This document shows positions 13,853 through 23,260 of a stretch of DNA of 64,000 nt, piece after piece. The position numbers were made by a program, and so were the translations under genes. The notes below the pieces were generated by a model. It made no database searches, was not told where the DNA came from, and saw nothing but the letters and a program-made list of their open reading frames with translations. The DNA is taken from assembly GCA_903896545.1 (NCBI GenBank), contig CAITYF010000090.1, positions 1 to 64,000 on the forward strand. The letters run 5' to 3'. The stretch comes from an uncultured Myxococcales bacterium. GTDB taxonomy: Bacteria; Myxococcota_A; UBA9042. Each line of letters opens with the position of its first letter. Positions within the stretch are counted from its first letter, which is position 1.

Positions 13853-16489
13853 CTACGCTTTGGCGCGCTTCTTGCCCTTTTTGCCCTTCACACCGCCCAA
13901 CGTGCGCGCCCACAGCCACGCCAGACCCAGCGCCAGCGCCGCCAGTGGCCAATCGCCGAGCATCGCGTAGAGCGTCCGACCTTCCATCAAGGGCACGTCG
14001 CGCATCAGCGTCTCTTCGCCGGTCAGCTTGGTCTCCGCCACGCGCCGCCCGACGGCGTCGATGAACACCGAAATGCCCGTGTTCGTCGAGCGCAGCAGCC
14101 AACGCCGGTACTCGACCGCGCGAATCAGCGCCAAATTCAGGTGGTGCTCTGGTTCAGCGCTCTGGCCAAACCAGGCGTCGTTGGTCACGTTGATGAACAC
14201 GTTCGGGTCGTGCGCCGCCACGCGCTTGGCATACCGAGGCACGAGATCCTCGTAGCAGATCAGCATGCCGATGCGCGCCGTGCGATCCGTGTCCACCTTC
14301 AGCTCGATCGGCGCGGTCCGCGTGCCTGACTGAAAGCGCGACGTTTCCGGAGAGAGTTCGTAGAGCTTGGGAAATTCTTCGCCAAACGGAATGTACTCGC
14401 CAAACATGAGGAGGAACGCCTTGTCGTAGACCGCCTCAATCTCACCGTTGGGTCCTTGCAAGATCGCCGAGTTGAAGCAGTCCTTGCAGCCGGCGTGATG
14501 CGTCGGCAATTCGCTGGCGTGTGTCATGGCGCCGTAGAGCAGGGGAACTTTGAAGCCGCGGCGCGGGCTGGAGCGATCCGCCTCGGAAGTCAGTTCGTCG
14601 GACTGCACGTCAGCGGGGAATTTGAGATCGGCGCTCGGCAGCGGCGTCTGGCTGGCGACGATGCGCTTGGCCGAGCGCGGCGTCAGGTAGCTGGACTGCG
14701 GAAGTTGGCCGAGCACCGCGGTGATCTCGGCCGCGGAGCCCGTGTTGATTTCCACCAACTGGCCCGGCTGACCAAACCAGATGCGACCGCCACGACCGAC
14801 GACAAGTACGTTGCCATCGGCATCGCAACCGCCGGCGACGAGGTCGACGCTCGCCAATTGCGGCAGGACCTTCCACGCGCCGAGCGGCGACTTTCGGGCA
14901 AATGCGCCGTCCTTGCCAGCGAGCCACGCGCTGCCGTCTGGCCCAAACCACGCGGCGTACCAGTCCTTGTCGCCGACCGTGTCGACCAACCAGCGGTAGC
15001 CGTCGCTGCGGACAACCGTGCCGCCTTGACCGGCCGCCACGATGCCATCGCCCTGCGGGTCCGCCGCGACGGTCCACAAGTCGACGTGCGTGGGCGACTC
15101 CAGTTTGCGTACGGAACTCCCAATCGACTGGACGATGGTGCCACCCACGCCCACAGCGACGGTGATGCCCGTGCCGGAGCGCGCCGCCGCCGTGAGTGCG
15201 AGCGGCCCCAGTTCTGGCTCAGGCAACGCCACGAGCTTGGATCCGTCGCCCGGATCCGGCACTGGATGCACGTCCGGATCGCGTGCGGCGACGTAGTCCA
15301 CAACAGGCAGCAGCCACATCCGCCCGCTCGACGCGATGACCGTGCCTGTTGGCATGCGCCCAAATGGGTCGATCGGCGGAAACACGGTCGCGATCGCCGT
15401 CTCGCCCGGCGGCATGTCGATGACTTGGGTGCCCTTGGGCGTCACGGTCAACACACGCTTGCCGCTGTCGATCGCCCGCCAGATGTCACCGCGGGGCGAG
15501 GAAATGCCGCTGAGCAGCTTCACGTCCCGCGGGAATCCCAGGCGCTGGCCGTTTTCTGCGTGAAGCGCCTTACCGTCATGGCGCCACATTGCGCCCCCGT
15601 CGCCGATGACGAGAAAGTGGTCCAGCGTGTGCAGCACCGGCGAAAAACCGTACGGTTGGTAAGCGCTTTCCGGCCAGACGATGAGCTCCGCGCCGGCTCT
15701 CTCCAAGTCCGCCGACATGCGCTGGTGTTTGAGCAAGTTGTGCCGCAGCGTCCGCGAGCGCGCCTCGCCCTCCAGATACTTTGCCTCTTTTTCCCAAATG
15801 CCGACGTTGCCTTCCACCATGCCGATTCGCATCTTCTTGGCGGCTGCTTGTTCGGCGTCAATCTGGCCGATTCGCATCGTTCCGTACGCCCACGTCGCGC
15901 CAACGAGACCGATCGCCGCGAGCAGGAAGACCCAGCCGGGGCGGCGACGTTGCAAGAGCGCCGCAGGGACTTCCGCAAGTGCGGCGTTGGCGGCAAAAAC
16001 GACGGCCGAAACGAGGTGGACGCCGCCCAGATCAGCGACTTGAATCATCGGCAGTTCGCGCGAAAGCGCGTTGCCCATGAACCATGGGAAAATCATGGGA
16101 ACGACGGCTTCACCCGCCCAAAGCGAAAGCCAGCAGGCCAACGCGCTAGGCGCGCCGCGACCGACCAACCAGCGCCACAAGGCGAAGCCGATCGCCATCG
16201 TGAAGCCTTGGGTGAGCGCTTGCACGCTGAGGATCGCGTACGCTGGCGGCGACGGCATGTGGCCGAATTCCTCCAGCATCACCGTCATCCAATGGAAACC
16301 ACCTGCGTTGGTCACAAAGCCAGCGAGCAGGCCGAACCCAAAGCCTTGGCGCGTCGTGGCAGCGTTGAGCGCGACGATGAGCGGAACGAATGCGAACCAC
16401 GCGAGGTAGTGGATGTTCCAGCCGGGGAAGGCCAAAAAGACCAGCGTGCCTGTGAGGATCGCAGCGAGGGTGGCGACGGCGCGATTCAT
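13853..16489 (-). CDS. lnt: Apolipoprotein N-acyltransferase with large insertion in the catalytic domain
   Basis: Lnt adds the third acyl chain to the N-terminal Cys of lipoproteins on the periplasmic face of the inner membrane. Residues 1-205 give about six helices with family residues such as FPWFMGNAL. The nitrilase domain has its triad: E274 (WPES), K690 (YDKAFLL) and C745 (LICYED). In typical Lnt, Glu and Lys are about 70 residues apart; here they are 416 apart. The extra block (about 290-640) contains short repeats such as GVGGTIVQS, GQGGTVVRS and GRGGRIWFG, typical of beta-propeller blades. The reading frame is continuous and the triad intact, so the enzyme is probably active. It ends with one C-terminal helix and a Lys-rich tail. 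Confidence 0.92.
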   Translation of the reverse strand: MNRAVATLAAILTGTLVFLAFPGWNIHYLAWFAFVPLIVALNAATTRQGFGFGLLAGFVTNAGGFHWMTVMLEEFGHMPSPPAYAILSVQALTQGFTMAIGFALWRWLVGRGAPSALACWLSLWAGEAVVPMIFPWFMGNALSRELPMIQVADLGGVHLVSAVVFAANAALAEVPAALLQRRRPGWVFLLAAIGLVGATWAYGTMRIGQIDAEQAAAKKMRIGMVEGNVGIWEKEAKYLEGEARSRTLRHNLLKHQRMSADLERAGAELIVWPESAYQPYGFSPVLHTLDHFLVIGDGGAMWRHDGKALHAENGQRLGFPRDVKLLSGISSPRGDIWRAIDSGKRVLTVTPKGTQVIDMPPGETAIATVFPPIDPFGRMPTGTVIASSGRMWLLPVVDYVAARDPDVHPVPDPGDGSKLVALPEPELGPLALTAAARSGTGITVAVGVGGTIVQSIGSSVRKLESPTHVDLWTVAADPQGDGIVAAGQGGTVVRSDGYRWLVDTVGDKDWYAAWFGPDGSAWLAGKDGAFARKSPLGAWKVLPQLASVDLVAGGCDADGNVLVVGRGGRIWFGQPGQLVEINTGSAAEITAVLGQLPQSSYLTPRSAKRIVASQTPLPSADLKFPADVQSDELTSEADRSSPRRGFKVPLLYGAMTHASELPTHHAGCKDCFNSAILQGPNGEIEAVYDKAFLLMFGEYIPFGEEFPKLYELSPETSRFQSGTRTAPIELKVDTDRTARIGMLICYEDLVPRYAKRVAAHDPNVFINVTNDAWFGQSAEPEHHLNLALIRAVEYRRWLLRSTNTGISVFIDAVGRRVAETKLTGEETLMRDVPLMEGRTLYAMLGDWPLAALALGLAWLWARTLGGVKGKKGKKRAKA

Positions 16490-17019
16490 CGGCTGGTTCC
16501 TGTGGGCGGCGGCGGTTCGGCCACTCGTTCAGCGGGCAACTTGGGCGGTTCGGGCAGCCACGGCTTCCAGTCGGCAGGCGCGGCGTGCGCGCTCGCTTGG
16601 AGGAGAAATGGCTGCACCAGCATCAACGCTTGGCGCGGATTGGCAAACTTCTGTGCCGCAACGTCCATCCGCGCCAGCAGTGGCCGCGCGCGGCTGTCGG
16701 CATCGGAAGCCAAACGCGACTTGGTCGCCACGTCCAGCCGCGCCCAAATCGCCTCGCCGGACGTCCGCAGTTCGTGCAGTTCCGCGTGATGCGCACTCCG
16801 ATACGCCAGCGCGGCGTCCAGCAGCTTGCGCTGATCGCCCGCTGCCGTTTCCAGCATCTGCGCCGCAACCTCGGCGTGGTGAAGCGCCTGATCGATTTGC
16901 GTCTGCGCCTGCGTCGCGATGTCGGGTTGGCAGGCCATGGCAAACGCCAAAAACACAAACGCCACGCGATCGGGCGATCGGCGTGGCGGCTGTAGCGTGC
17001 GTGCCTTGAAGTCCAGCAT
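16486..17019 (-). CDS. Predicted lipoprotein with helical domain
   Basis: A 177-residue protein. Its N-terminus has a basic region, a hydrophobic stretch and the lipobox FAMAC (Cys about 30), so it is likely an Lnt substrate itself. Residues 35-140 are strongly helical, rich in Ala/Gln/Leu. The end is Pro-rich. It overlaps lnt by 4 bp (ATGA), implying coupled translation. The first ATG lacks a Shine-Dalgarno sequence, so the start could be further in. It lies 13 nt downstream of tRNA-Leu on the same strand. Confidence 0.7.
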   Translation of the reverse strand: MLDFKARTLQPPRRSPDRVAFVFLAFAMACQPDIATQAQTQIDQALHHAEVAAQMLETAAGDQRKLLDAALAYRSAHHAELHELRTSGEAIWARLDVATKSRLASDADSRARPLLARMDVAAQKFANPRQALMLVQPFLLQASAHAAPADWKPWLPEPPKLPAERVAEPPPPTGTSR

Positions 17020-17032
17020 AGGAGGCTGTCAG

Positions 17033-17116
<84 letters not shown>

Positions 17117-17210
17117 AGGGCAGGCGAAGCGCCGCACAGGAGCTTGCCGGGGCGCGGATCATGCGGAAGTTGTGCGCGCGTGTCAAGCCTGCAACGTTGA
17201 AGACGTGTGT

Positions 17211-17240
17211 TTGGACACGGCGTGCCGCGTCGTCTATAAC
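17211..17240 (+). promoter_or_regulatory. Sigma-70-type promoter for the TPR membrane protein
   Basis: TTGGAC (17211-17216) and TATAAC (17235-17240) are separated by 18 nt. The predicted start near 17247 leaves a short leader before the ATG at 17263. It lies divergently from tRNA-Leu. Confidence 0.55.
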
Positions 17241-17262
17241 GGTTCATGCGGGTAAGGGCTCC

Positions 17263-18315
17263 ATGCGTGGGTGCGGTGCGATGAAGATGCCGAACAGAAT
17301 TCAGGTGCTTGCTGCGCTCTGGCATGTCCGGTTCCTGCTTGCGATTCTCACATGCGCGTTGGCAACGTCCGCACTTGCTGTCGAGCCGGAAAAGGCGGCG
17401 GCCTCCTTGGCACGGCAAGCTGGACAGGTGGAAGACGGCGGCGATGCCAAGCGCGCTGCGGAGCTGTATCTGGAGGCTTTTCAGACCGATCCAACGCAGC
17501 CGAACTACCTCTATGCGGCGGCGCGCTCCGAGATGAATGCGGGCAAGGTGCGCGAAGCAGAAGAACATTTTGAACAGTTTCTGACGCTTGCCGATACCGG
17601 AACCGATCGTGCCGACAAGGCGCGCGCGTACTTGGCGGATCTACGCGGAAGTCGTGCGGAGACCAAAGAATCGGCGGCTGATCGCGCAGCTGCAGCGGGA
17701 CGCTGGCAAGAAGCATCGAAGCTCTATGAAGAGCTGTGGAATCAAATGCCTACGCGCTGGTCGGCGCTGTTCAAAGCGGGGCAAGCGGCACAGGAGGCAG
17801 GCGACAAGGAGCGCGCGCGGGAGCTGCTCCGGCAGTACCTGAATGAGTCGCCCACGAGCGCGGCGGATCGCCCAGAAGCCGACGATCGTCTGCGGCGGTT
17901 GGCGGCGTCGGGCGAAGCAAAGTCGGCCGCTCCTGTGGGTGTAAGTGGACAGGCTGAAAGTGGTTCTGGTGGAAGAGTCCTCGGCTGGACTCTTCTGGGC
18001 ACCGGCGTGGCGATGCTCGGTGGCGGCGCGGCGCTGCTGCTGTACGGCGTGAGTCAGGAGCGCGCGCTGAACCAAGAGCTGAAGTTGGTCGACGGGTTTG
18101 TGACCGCCGACATGACGCACGCGCAAGCGCAGTCGCGGGCGGACGCGATCGGGCAGCACCAGACGATTGGTGTCGGATTGGCCGCCGCGGGCGTCGTGGC
18201 GGCCGGTTTCGGTACGTGGCTTATGCTGCGCGAGCCCGACAAGCAGCCGACTTCACGCGTCAGCGTGGCGCCGGGACCAGGTTGGACGGGCGTGAGCCTC
18301 GGATGGCGGTTTTGA
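17263..18315 (+). CDS. TPR protein with two C-terminal membrane helices
   Basis: The ATG at 17263 has AAGGG 4 nt upstream; an ATG at 17281 is an alternative. A signal peptide or N-terminal anchor precedes ALA-VEP near residue 39. Residues 50-115 and 130-220 hold tetratricopeptide repeats (AAELYLEAFQTDP, REAEEHFEQFL, RWQEASKLYEELW). Two hydrophobic helices (about 240-262 and 300-320) flank a polar loop. This architecture is common in Myxococcota envelope proteins, where the TPR part is periplasmic. It overlaps the start of the giant lipoprotein by 1 bp, so the two are co-translated and may form one complex. Confidence 0.8.
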   Translation: MRGCGAMKMPNRIQVLAALWHVRFLLAILTCALATSALAVEPEKAAASLARQAGQVEDGGDAKRAAELYLEAFQTDPTQPNYLYAAARSEMNAGKVREAEEHFEQFLTLADTGTDRADKARAYLADLRGSRAETKESAADRAAAAGRWQEASKLYEELWNQMPTRWSALFKAGQAAQEAGDKERARELLRQYLNESPTSAADRPEADDRLRRLAASGEAKSAAPVGVSGQAESGSGGRVLGWTLLGTGVAMLGGGAALLLYGVSQERALNQELKLVDGFVTADMTHAQAQSRADAIGQHQTIGVGLAAAGVVAAGFGTWLMLREPDKQPTSRVSVAPGPGWTGVSLGWRF

Positions 18316-21300
18316 TGCGCACTTTTCGCAAGAGCACGGCGATCTGGGCAGCGGTGGTGGCACTGGTGGGCTGTACTGTCGCCATCCCCGACGCGGCGCA
18401 CTTCCCCGAAGCCCGTGACGCGCAGGCCGACAACGCGGTCGCGGATGCGGCGGACGTTGCCAAGGACGTCAAGATTGACACGGTGGACGCCAAGGACGTC
18501 GCGGGCACTGACGCCATTGACGTCAAGCCAGACGCGCCGGATGTGACCTCGCCACCAGACGCTGATGTGGCTGTGCCCGATGCGGTGACCGAGGAAGTGG
18601 CGGACGCCGTTGTTGAACCGGATGCCGCTGGCACCGACGCACTTGCAGAGACCGCCGAGTCTGACGCGGCACAGGATGCGGGCGAAGACGCCGTGGACGT
18701 CGGTCCCAGCTGCACGCCGACGCAATGCGACGATGGCAATCCCTGCACCTTTGACGATTGCGGCAGCGACGCGCAGTGCACGCACGCCAACATTGCGCCC
18801 ACACCGTGTCCCGACGACGGCCTGCCGTGCACCGGCGACAGCTGCTTGGACGGCGTGTGCAGCCACACGACGCTGTTGGCCAACTGGTGCATCATCGGCG
18901 GCGTCTGCCACGTTGCCGACGAACTGACGGGCGACGGCTGTGGCATCTGCCAGCCTACCACCACTCCCGTTGCGTGGACGTCGCTCGACGACTCGACGCT
19001 TTGCACGGACGGCACGGCGTGCACCGTAGGCGATCACTGCCAAGCCGGCACGTGCCTCCCCGGTGCCGTGACAACGTGTGACGACGACAATCCGTGCACC
19101 GCGGACGTCTGTGACCCCGCCAGCGGTTGCGCCAATCCAAACTTGGATGACGGTTCGGGCTGCCCTTCCGTCGGCGCGTGCAAGCTGCCCGGTTACTGCG
19201 TGAGCGGCACGTGTCAGAGCGATCCCAAGTTGTGGTCCACGTCGTTGGATGGAGGCTTCGGCGGCGAGGACCACTTCAGCGCGGTCGCGATCACCGCGAC
19301 GGGCGAAATCATCGCGGTGGGTGGACGTGCCGCGGCATCTGGCCATCAGGAAGGCTGGGCAGTGCGATTGAACGCGGCGTCAAACCTGGTCGAGAATCTG
19401 CCCGCGTTGGTCGATGTAGCTGGCGACGCGCATTACGGAGCGGTCGCGGTGGCCAGTGACGGCTCAATCGCCATCGGCGGTGGAACGACGTCGGACGCTG
19501 TTCTGCAGTTGATCGCGGCCAACGGCACGCCGCAGCAGATCCTGCCGTTCAGCGCGTGGGGTGCGGGTGAAGTGGCGCACATCACGGCGGTCAATGGCGG
19601 TGGCTGGCTTCTCCTCGACAATCAGGCGCACGCGGCGCGGATCACGGCGACTGGAGCCGAGGTGTGGACAGCGAAGGCCGCCGCATTCGGTCCACATGTG
19701 CTCACCGCGATCGCCGGCACGCTCGACGGTGGCGCGATCGCGGTTGGCTACCTGACGAGTCCGGACGCAACCAGCGCGTCCGCTTTGGCGATCCGGTTCA
19801 GCAACACCGGCGCGATCCTGTGGCAGCGCGGGTTTGGCGAGGCGAGCACCAATTACCTCGGCCTCGCCATTGGCGCGGACGGCAACTTGACCGCGGCGGG
19901 CATCTATGGCGGCGTCGGCGGGGTCGGCGTCGCGTTTGACCGGATCAGCACCACGGGCGCTTGGCTCGGTACCAACGTCGCATTCGCACCCAAGCCGATC
20001 GTTGTGCGAGCAGCTGTGGCTGCGGCGGACGGCACGTGGCGACTGGTCGGCGACAACGGCACCAACGCTTGGCAAGGCGGATTCGACGCGTTTGGCAACC
20101 GACTATGGGAGCAGACCTACGACCCAGGTATTGCCCGCGGCGTGGCGGTCTTGAGCGGCGGGGGCGCGATCGTCGTCGGTGAAACGGGCGCGCCGGCCGA
20201 CGGCCTCGTCCTGCGCGTCGACAGTTGGGGCAGCGCGTCCTGTGCCGACTCGCAGCTCTGCGCGAACCTCACCAGCAGCGGCTGCGACGACGGCTTCGTG
20301 TGCACGACTGATCTCTGCAAAGCCGGTGCGTGCAGTCACAATCCGATCGTCGCCGCTCCGCTCAGCACCGCCGTGTGCGACGACGGCGACCCGTGCGTCG
20401 TTGCCCAGCACTGCGCAAACGGTCAATGCGCCGGTACCGCGAGCTTGCAGTCCAGCACTGACGGCAAAGTGACCGAGTTCACGCACGTGGGCGCGCTACC
20501 CGACGGCGGGGCGATCGTCGCTGGCACGGCCAACTTTCTCCAGAACCTGGACGCGAGCGGTAGCGCCCGCTGGGGGGAATTCGTCACGGGCAGCCCAATC
20601 GTCGATGTCGCGGGTTTGCCCAACGGCTGGGTGGTCACCTTGCAGGCGAGCAGCATGCAGCGGTTTCGCCCGAACGGCGCGTCTTTTCTACTTTCTGCCA
20701 TTCCCGTCGATGGCGGCGCGGCCTCGGCGATGACGGTCCTCAGCGACGACACCGTTGTCGTTGTCGGCACGGCGGATGCAGGCACAGCCAACCAGGCGGC
20801 TTTCATCGAACGTTTCGACGCGGCTTGGGTCGGCGCGCCCATCTCCTTGCCCGGCTCCTTTGGCCTCTCGCAAGGCCTGGCGATCGCAGCGTCAGCCACA
20901 GGCGGCTGCGGCGTCCTGACTTTGGAGGGCGCCGTCGCCAAGCTCCACCGGTTTGACGCGGATCTCGTCGAACTCTGGAGCAAACCGCTCAGCGTCAAGA
21001 CCGACACGCTCATCGCCGCGATGCCCGATAACGGCTGGCTCGTCGCGGGTCTGGGCGCAAAAGGCGTGGCGCTGGAGCGCAGCGGCCCGGACGGCGCCTT
21101 CGAATTTGCCGTTCAATGGCCGATCGCGGGGTTGACGGATGTTCGCGGGTTGACCGTCCTGCCTGACGGCACCAGCGCGGTTGCCGTTCAGCGTCTCACC
21201 GGCGGCATCTCACAAGGCGGCGTTGCGCGCTTCGGAGCGTTGGGCGGTCTCTTGTCGATCACGTGGGGCAGCCTCGGCTCGCAGGCGTTTGACCTCTGCG

Positions 21301-22034
21301 CTGCCTCGCGTCCCGAAGGCGTGTGGACTGTCGGCAGCCGCTCGGGCGGCGGCTGGATCTCCCGTTCCGACGCGTTCGGCGGCCAATCGTGCAGCGACAG
21401 CGGCAGCTGCATCAGTCAGAGTCTCGTGTGCGACGACGGCAATCCCTGCACGTACGACGGCTGCACCCAAGGTCTGTGCACCATCACCACGCCCGTGACG
21501 CCAGGTCTCTGCTTGGACGGCGGCGAATGCTCCGCTGCTGGTGCATGTCCGCTCTTGGGAACGTGCGGCGATGGCAAGTGCAATGTCAACGAAACCAGCG
21601 CAACGTGCCTCGGCGACTGTGACGCGGCGTGCGACGCGATGAACTGCGACGACGGCGACCCGTGCACCATCGATTACTGCCAGGCCGGTGTCTGTGCGAT
21701 TGGAGGTGCGCTCGACGGCACCGCATGTGCGTCGGGCAAGTCGTGCGTGCTTGGTCAATGCGCTGCACCGGGCTGCGGCGATGGAGTCTGCGCGTCGGGT
21801 GAAACGGCGACCAATTGCGCTGCGGACTGTCCGGCGTGCGGCGATGGCGTCTGCAGCCTGGCGGAAAACAATCACCTTTGCCCCGCGGACTGCGCCAAGC
21901 CCGTCAGCGGTTGCGAGAACATGTGCGGTTGGAAGAGCACCAAGCCCGGCGGCGGCGTGTGCTGGTGCGACCCCGGCTGCACGCCCGGCGCGTTTGGCGA
22001 CTGCTGCGACGACAAAGCCACCTTCTGCCCCTGA
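18315..22034 (+). CDS. Giant Cys-rich, propeller-like lipoprotein ending in a somatomedin-B-like module
   Basis: The ATG at 18315 overlaps the preceding stop; an ATG at 18303 is possible. The lipobox is LVGC (Cys about 19). Order of parts in 1239 residues: acidic Asp/Ala linker (25-130); Cys-rich repeats of the CDDGNPCTxDxC type (about 133-300); propeller-like repeats with phrases such as DGGAIVVG and DGSIAIGGG (about 305-650); two Cys repeats; a second propeller-like block (about 715-1030); two more Cys repeats; three CGDGxCxxxExxxxCxxDC units; and an 8-Cys C-terminal module (about 1197-1239) with CENMCGW, CWCDPGC and GDCCDDK spaced as in somatomedin-B domains. Surface or extracellular adhesion is inferred. 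It follows a TPR membrane protein and precedes a membrane hydroxylase. Confidence 0.85.
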   Translation: MRTFRKSTAIWAAVVALVGCTVAIPDAAHFPEARDAQADNAVADAADVAKDVKIDTVDAKDVAGTDAIDVKPDAPDVTSPPDADVAVPDAVTEEVADAVVEPDAAGTDALAETAESDAAQDAGEDAVDVGPSCTPTQCDDGNPCTFDDCGSDAQCTHANIAPTPCPDDGLPCTGDSCLDGVCSHTTLLANWCIIGGVCHVADELTGDGCGICQPTTTPVAWTSLDDSTLCTDGTACTVGDHCQAGTCLPGAVTTCDDDNPCTADVCDPASGCANPNLDDGSGCPSVGACKLPGYCVSGTCQSDPKLWSTSLDGGFGGEDHFSAVAITATGEIIAVGGRAAASGHQEGWAVRLNAASNLVENLPALVDVAGDAHYGAVAVASDGSIAIGGGTTSDAVLQLIAANGTPQQILPFSAWGAGEVAHITAVNGGGWLLLDNQAHAARITATGAEVWTAKAAAFGPHVLTAIAGTLDGGAIAVGYLTSPDATSASALAIRFSNTGAILWQRGFGEASTNYLGLAIGADGNLTAAGIYGGVGGVGVAFDRISTTGAWLGTNVAFAPKPIVVRAAVAAADGTWRLVGDNGTNAWQGGFDAFGNRLWEQTYDPGIARGVAVLSGGGAIVVGETGAPADGLVLRVDSWGSASCADSQLCANLTSSGCDDGFVCTTDLCKAGACSHNPIVAAPLSTAVCDDGDPCVVAQHCANGQCAGTASLQSSTDGKVTEFTHVGALPDGGAIVAGTANFLQNLDASGSARWGEFVTGSPIVDVAGLPNGWVVTLQASSMQRFRPNGASFLLSAIPVDGGAASAMTVLSDDTVVVVGTADAGTANQAAFIERFDAAWVGAPISLPGSFGLSQGLAIAASATGGCGVLTLEGAVAKLHRFDADLVELWSKPLSVKTDTLIAAMPDNGWLVAGLGAKGVALERSGPDGAFEFAVQWPIAGLTDVRGLTVLPDGTSAVAVQRLTGGISQGGVARFGALGGLLSITWGSLGSQAFDLCAASRPEGVWTVGSRSGGGWISRSDAFGGQSCSDSGSCISQSLVCDDGNPCTYDGCTQGLCTITTPVTPGLCLDGGECSAAGACPLLGTCGDGKCNVNETSATCLGDCDAACDAMNCDDGDPCTIDYCQAGVCAIGGALDGTACASGKSCVLGQCAAPGCGDGVCASGETATNCAADCPACGDGVCSLAENNHLCPADCAKPVSGCENMCGWKSTKPGGGVCWCDPGCTPGAFGDCCDDKATFCP

Positions 22035-22051
22035 ACCTGCCGAGGCGACCG

Positions 22052-23260
22052 ATGGACCTGCACCTGATCGCGCTGGGCTACCCGTTTTTTGTGCTGCGGA
22101 TCGTGGCTGAAGTGCTGTGGTCACACCGTCAGCGTCTGGGACTCTACCGTTTCGCCGACGCGCTGACGGACTTGGCGTGCGGCGTGGGCAGTCAAACCGT
22201 GGGCGCGATGCTGGGCGCGCTGGGCGTGGCCGCGTACGTGTGGGCGTACGATCTGCGCGTCACGACGTTGCCCGAAACAGGCGCGTGGATCTGGCTGTTG
22301 GGCTTTCTCTACGTCGATTTCGTCTTTTACTGGTGGCATCGCTGGAGCCACGAGGTGCACACCCTCTGGGCCGGCCACGTCGTGCACCATCAGTCGGAGG
22401 ACTACAACCTCGCCGTCGCGCTGCGCCAGGAATGGCTGACGCACCTGACGCACATTCCGTTCTACCTGCCGCTGGCGTTCGTCGGCTTTCCGTGGCAGGT
22501 GCTGGCGACCAACGTCTCGATTTCCTTGCTCTACCAGTTCTGGATCCACACCGAAGTGATCCGCCGCATGGGGCCCTACGAGTGGGTCTTCAACGCGCCG
22601 ATGCACCACCGCGTGCACCACGCGATCAACCCGCAGTACTTGGACAAGAACTACGGCGGCATCTTGATCGTCTGGGACCGACTTTTTGCCACGTACCAAG
22701 AAGAAGTTGAGCCGTGCGTCTACGGCACGACGACGCCGATCGCCAGCTGGAACACGTTTTGGGCCAACTGGATCGTTTGGCAGACCATGCTCACCGCGGC
22801 GAAGCAGACGGCCAAGTGGCCGGACAAGCTGCGTGTGTGGTGGAAGTCGCCCGCGTGGAGCCCGCCGGACTTGCCCGCGCATCCGCCGCAGAAGGTCGAC
22901 CGCGCGAAGGTCGTGAAGTACGACACGCCGTTGCCGACGCGCCTCAAGATCTGGCTCAGCGTGGCGTTTCTGGTGACCATGGCCGCGCAGGCGAGCTTGC
23001 CGCACGCGACGTCGATGTTCGTGCTGGGCGCGGTTCCGCTGATCCTGTGGGCGCTGCTGAACCTCGGCGCGCTGTTGGAACAGAAGCCGTGGGCCAAGGC
23101 GAGTGAAGCGGTGCGGCTGGGTGTGACCATTGCCGCGTGCTACGTCGGCAGCACGCTCGCAACCGATGGCGGCTTCGCGTGGCTGTTGCTCGTCGCGATC
23201 CCGTTTGCACTCCTGCTTTTGACGCTGCCGCTGGCTACCCGACGTCAAGCCAGCTTGTGA
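22052..23260 (+). CDS. Sterol desaturase / fatty acid hydroxylase superfamily membrane protein
   Basis: A di-iron membrane oxygenase that hydroxylates or desaturates lipids. The start at 22052 has GAGG 6 nt upstream, giving 402 residues. Histidine clusters are present in order: HRWSHE (about 104-109), HVVHHQ (about 115-120) and MHHRVHHA (about 188-195), within four N-terminal helices. After the catalytic part come about 100 polar residues and three or four extra C-terminal helices. This layout is seen in alkylglycerol-monooxygenase-like members. The substrate is unknown. The gene runs into the end of the malic enzyme gene with a 16-bp convergent overlap. Confidence 0.88.
   Translation: MDLHLIALGYPFFVLRIVAEVLWSHRQRLGLYRFADALTDLACGVGSQTVGAMLGALGVAAYVWAYDLRVTTLPETGAWIWLLGFLYVDFVFYWWHRWSHEVHTLWAGHVVHHQSEDYNLAVALRQEWLTHLTHIPFYLPLAFVGFPWQVLATNVSISLLYQFWIHTEVIRRMGPYEWVFNAPMHHRVHHAINPQYLDKNYGGILIVWDRLFATYQEEVEPCVYGTTTPIASWNTFWANWIVWQTMLTAAKQTAKWPDKLRVWWKSPAWSPPDLPAHPPQKVDRAKVVKYDTPLPTRLKIWLSVAFLVTMAAQASLPHATSMFVLGAVPLILWALLNLGALLEQKPWAKASEAVRLGVTIAACYVGSTLATDGGFAWLLLVAIPFALLLLTLPLATRRQASL

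Noticed and set aside
14456..16789. Long open frame (777 codons) antisense to lnt
   Set aside because: Its product is Arg/His-rich low-complexity sequence with no domain, the usual shadow of a GC-rich gene. The opposite strand has clear Lnt motifs.
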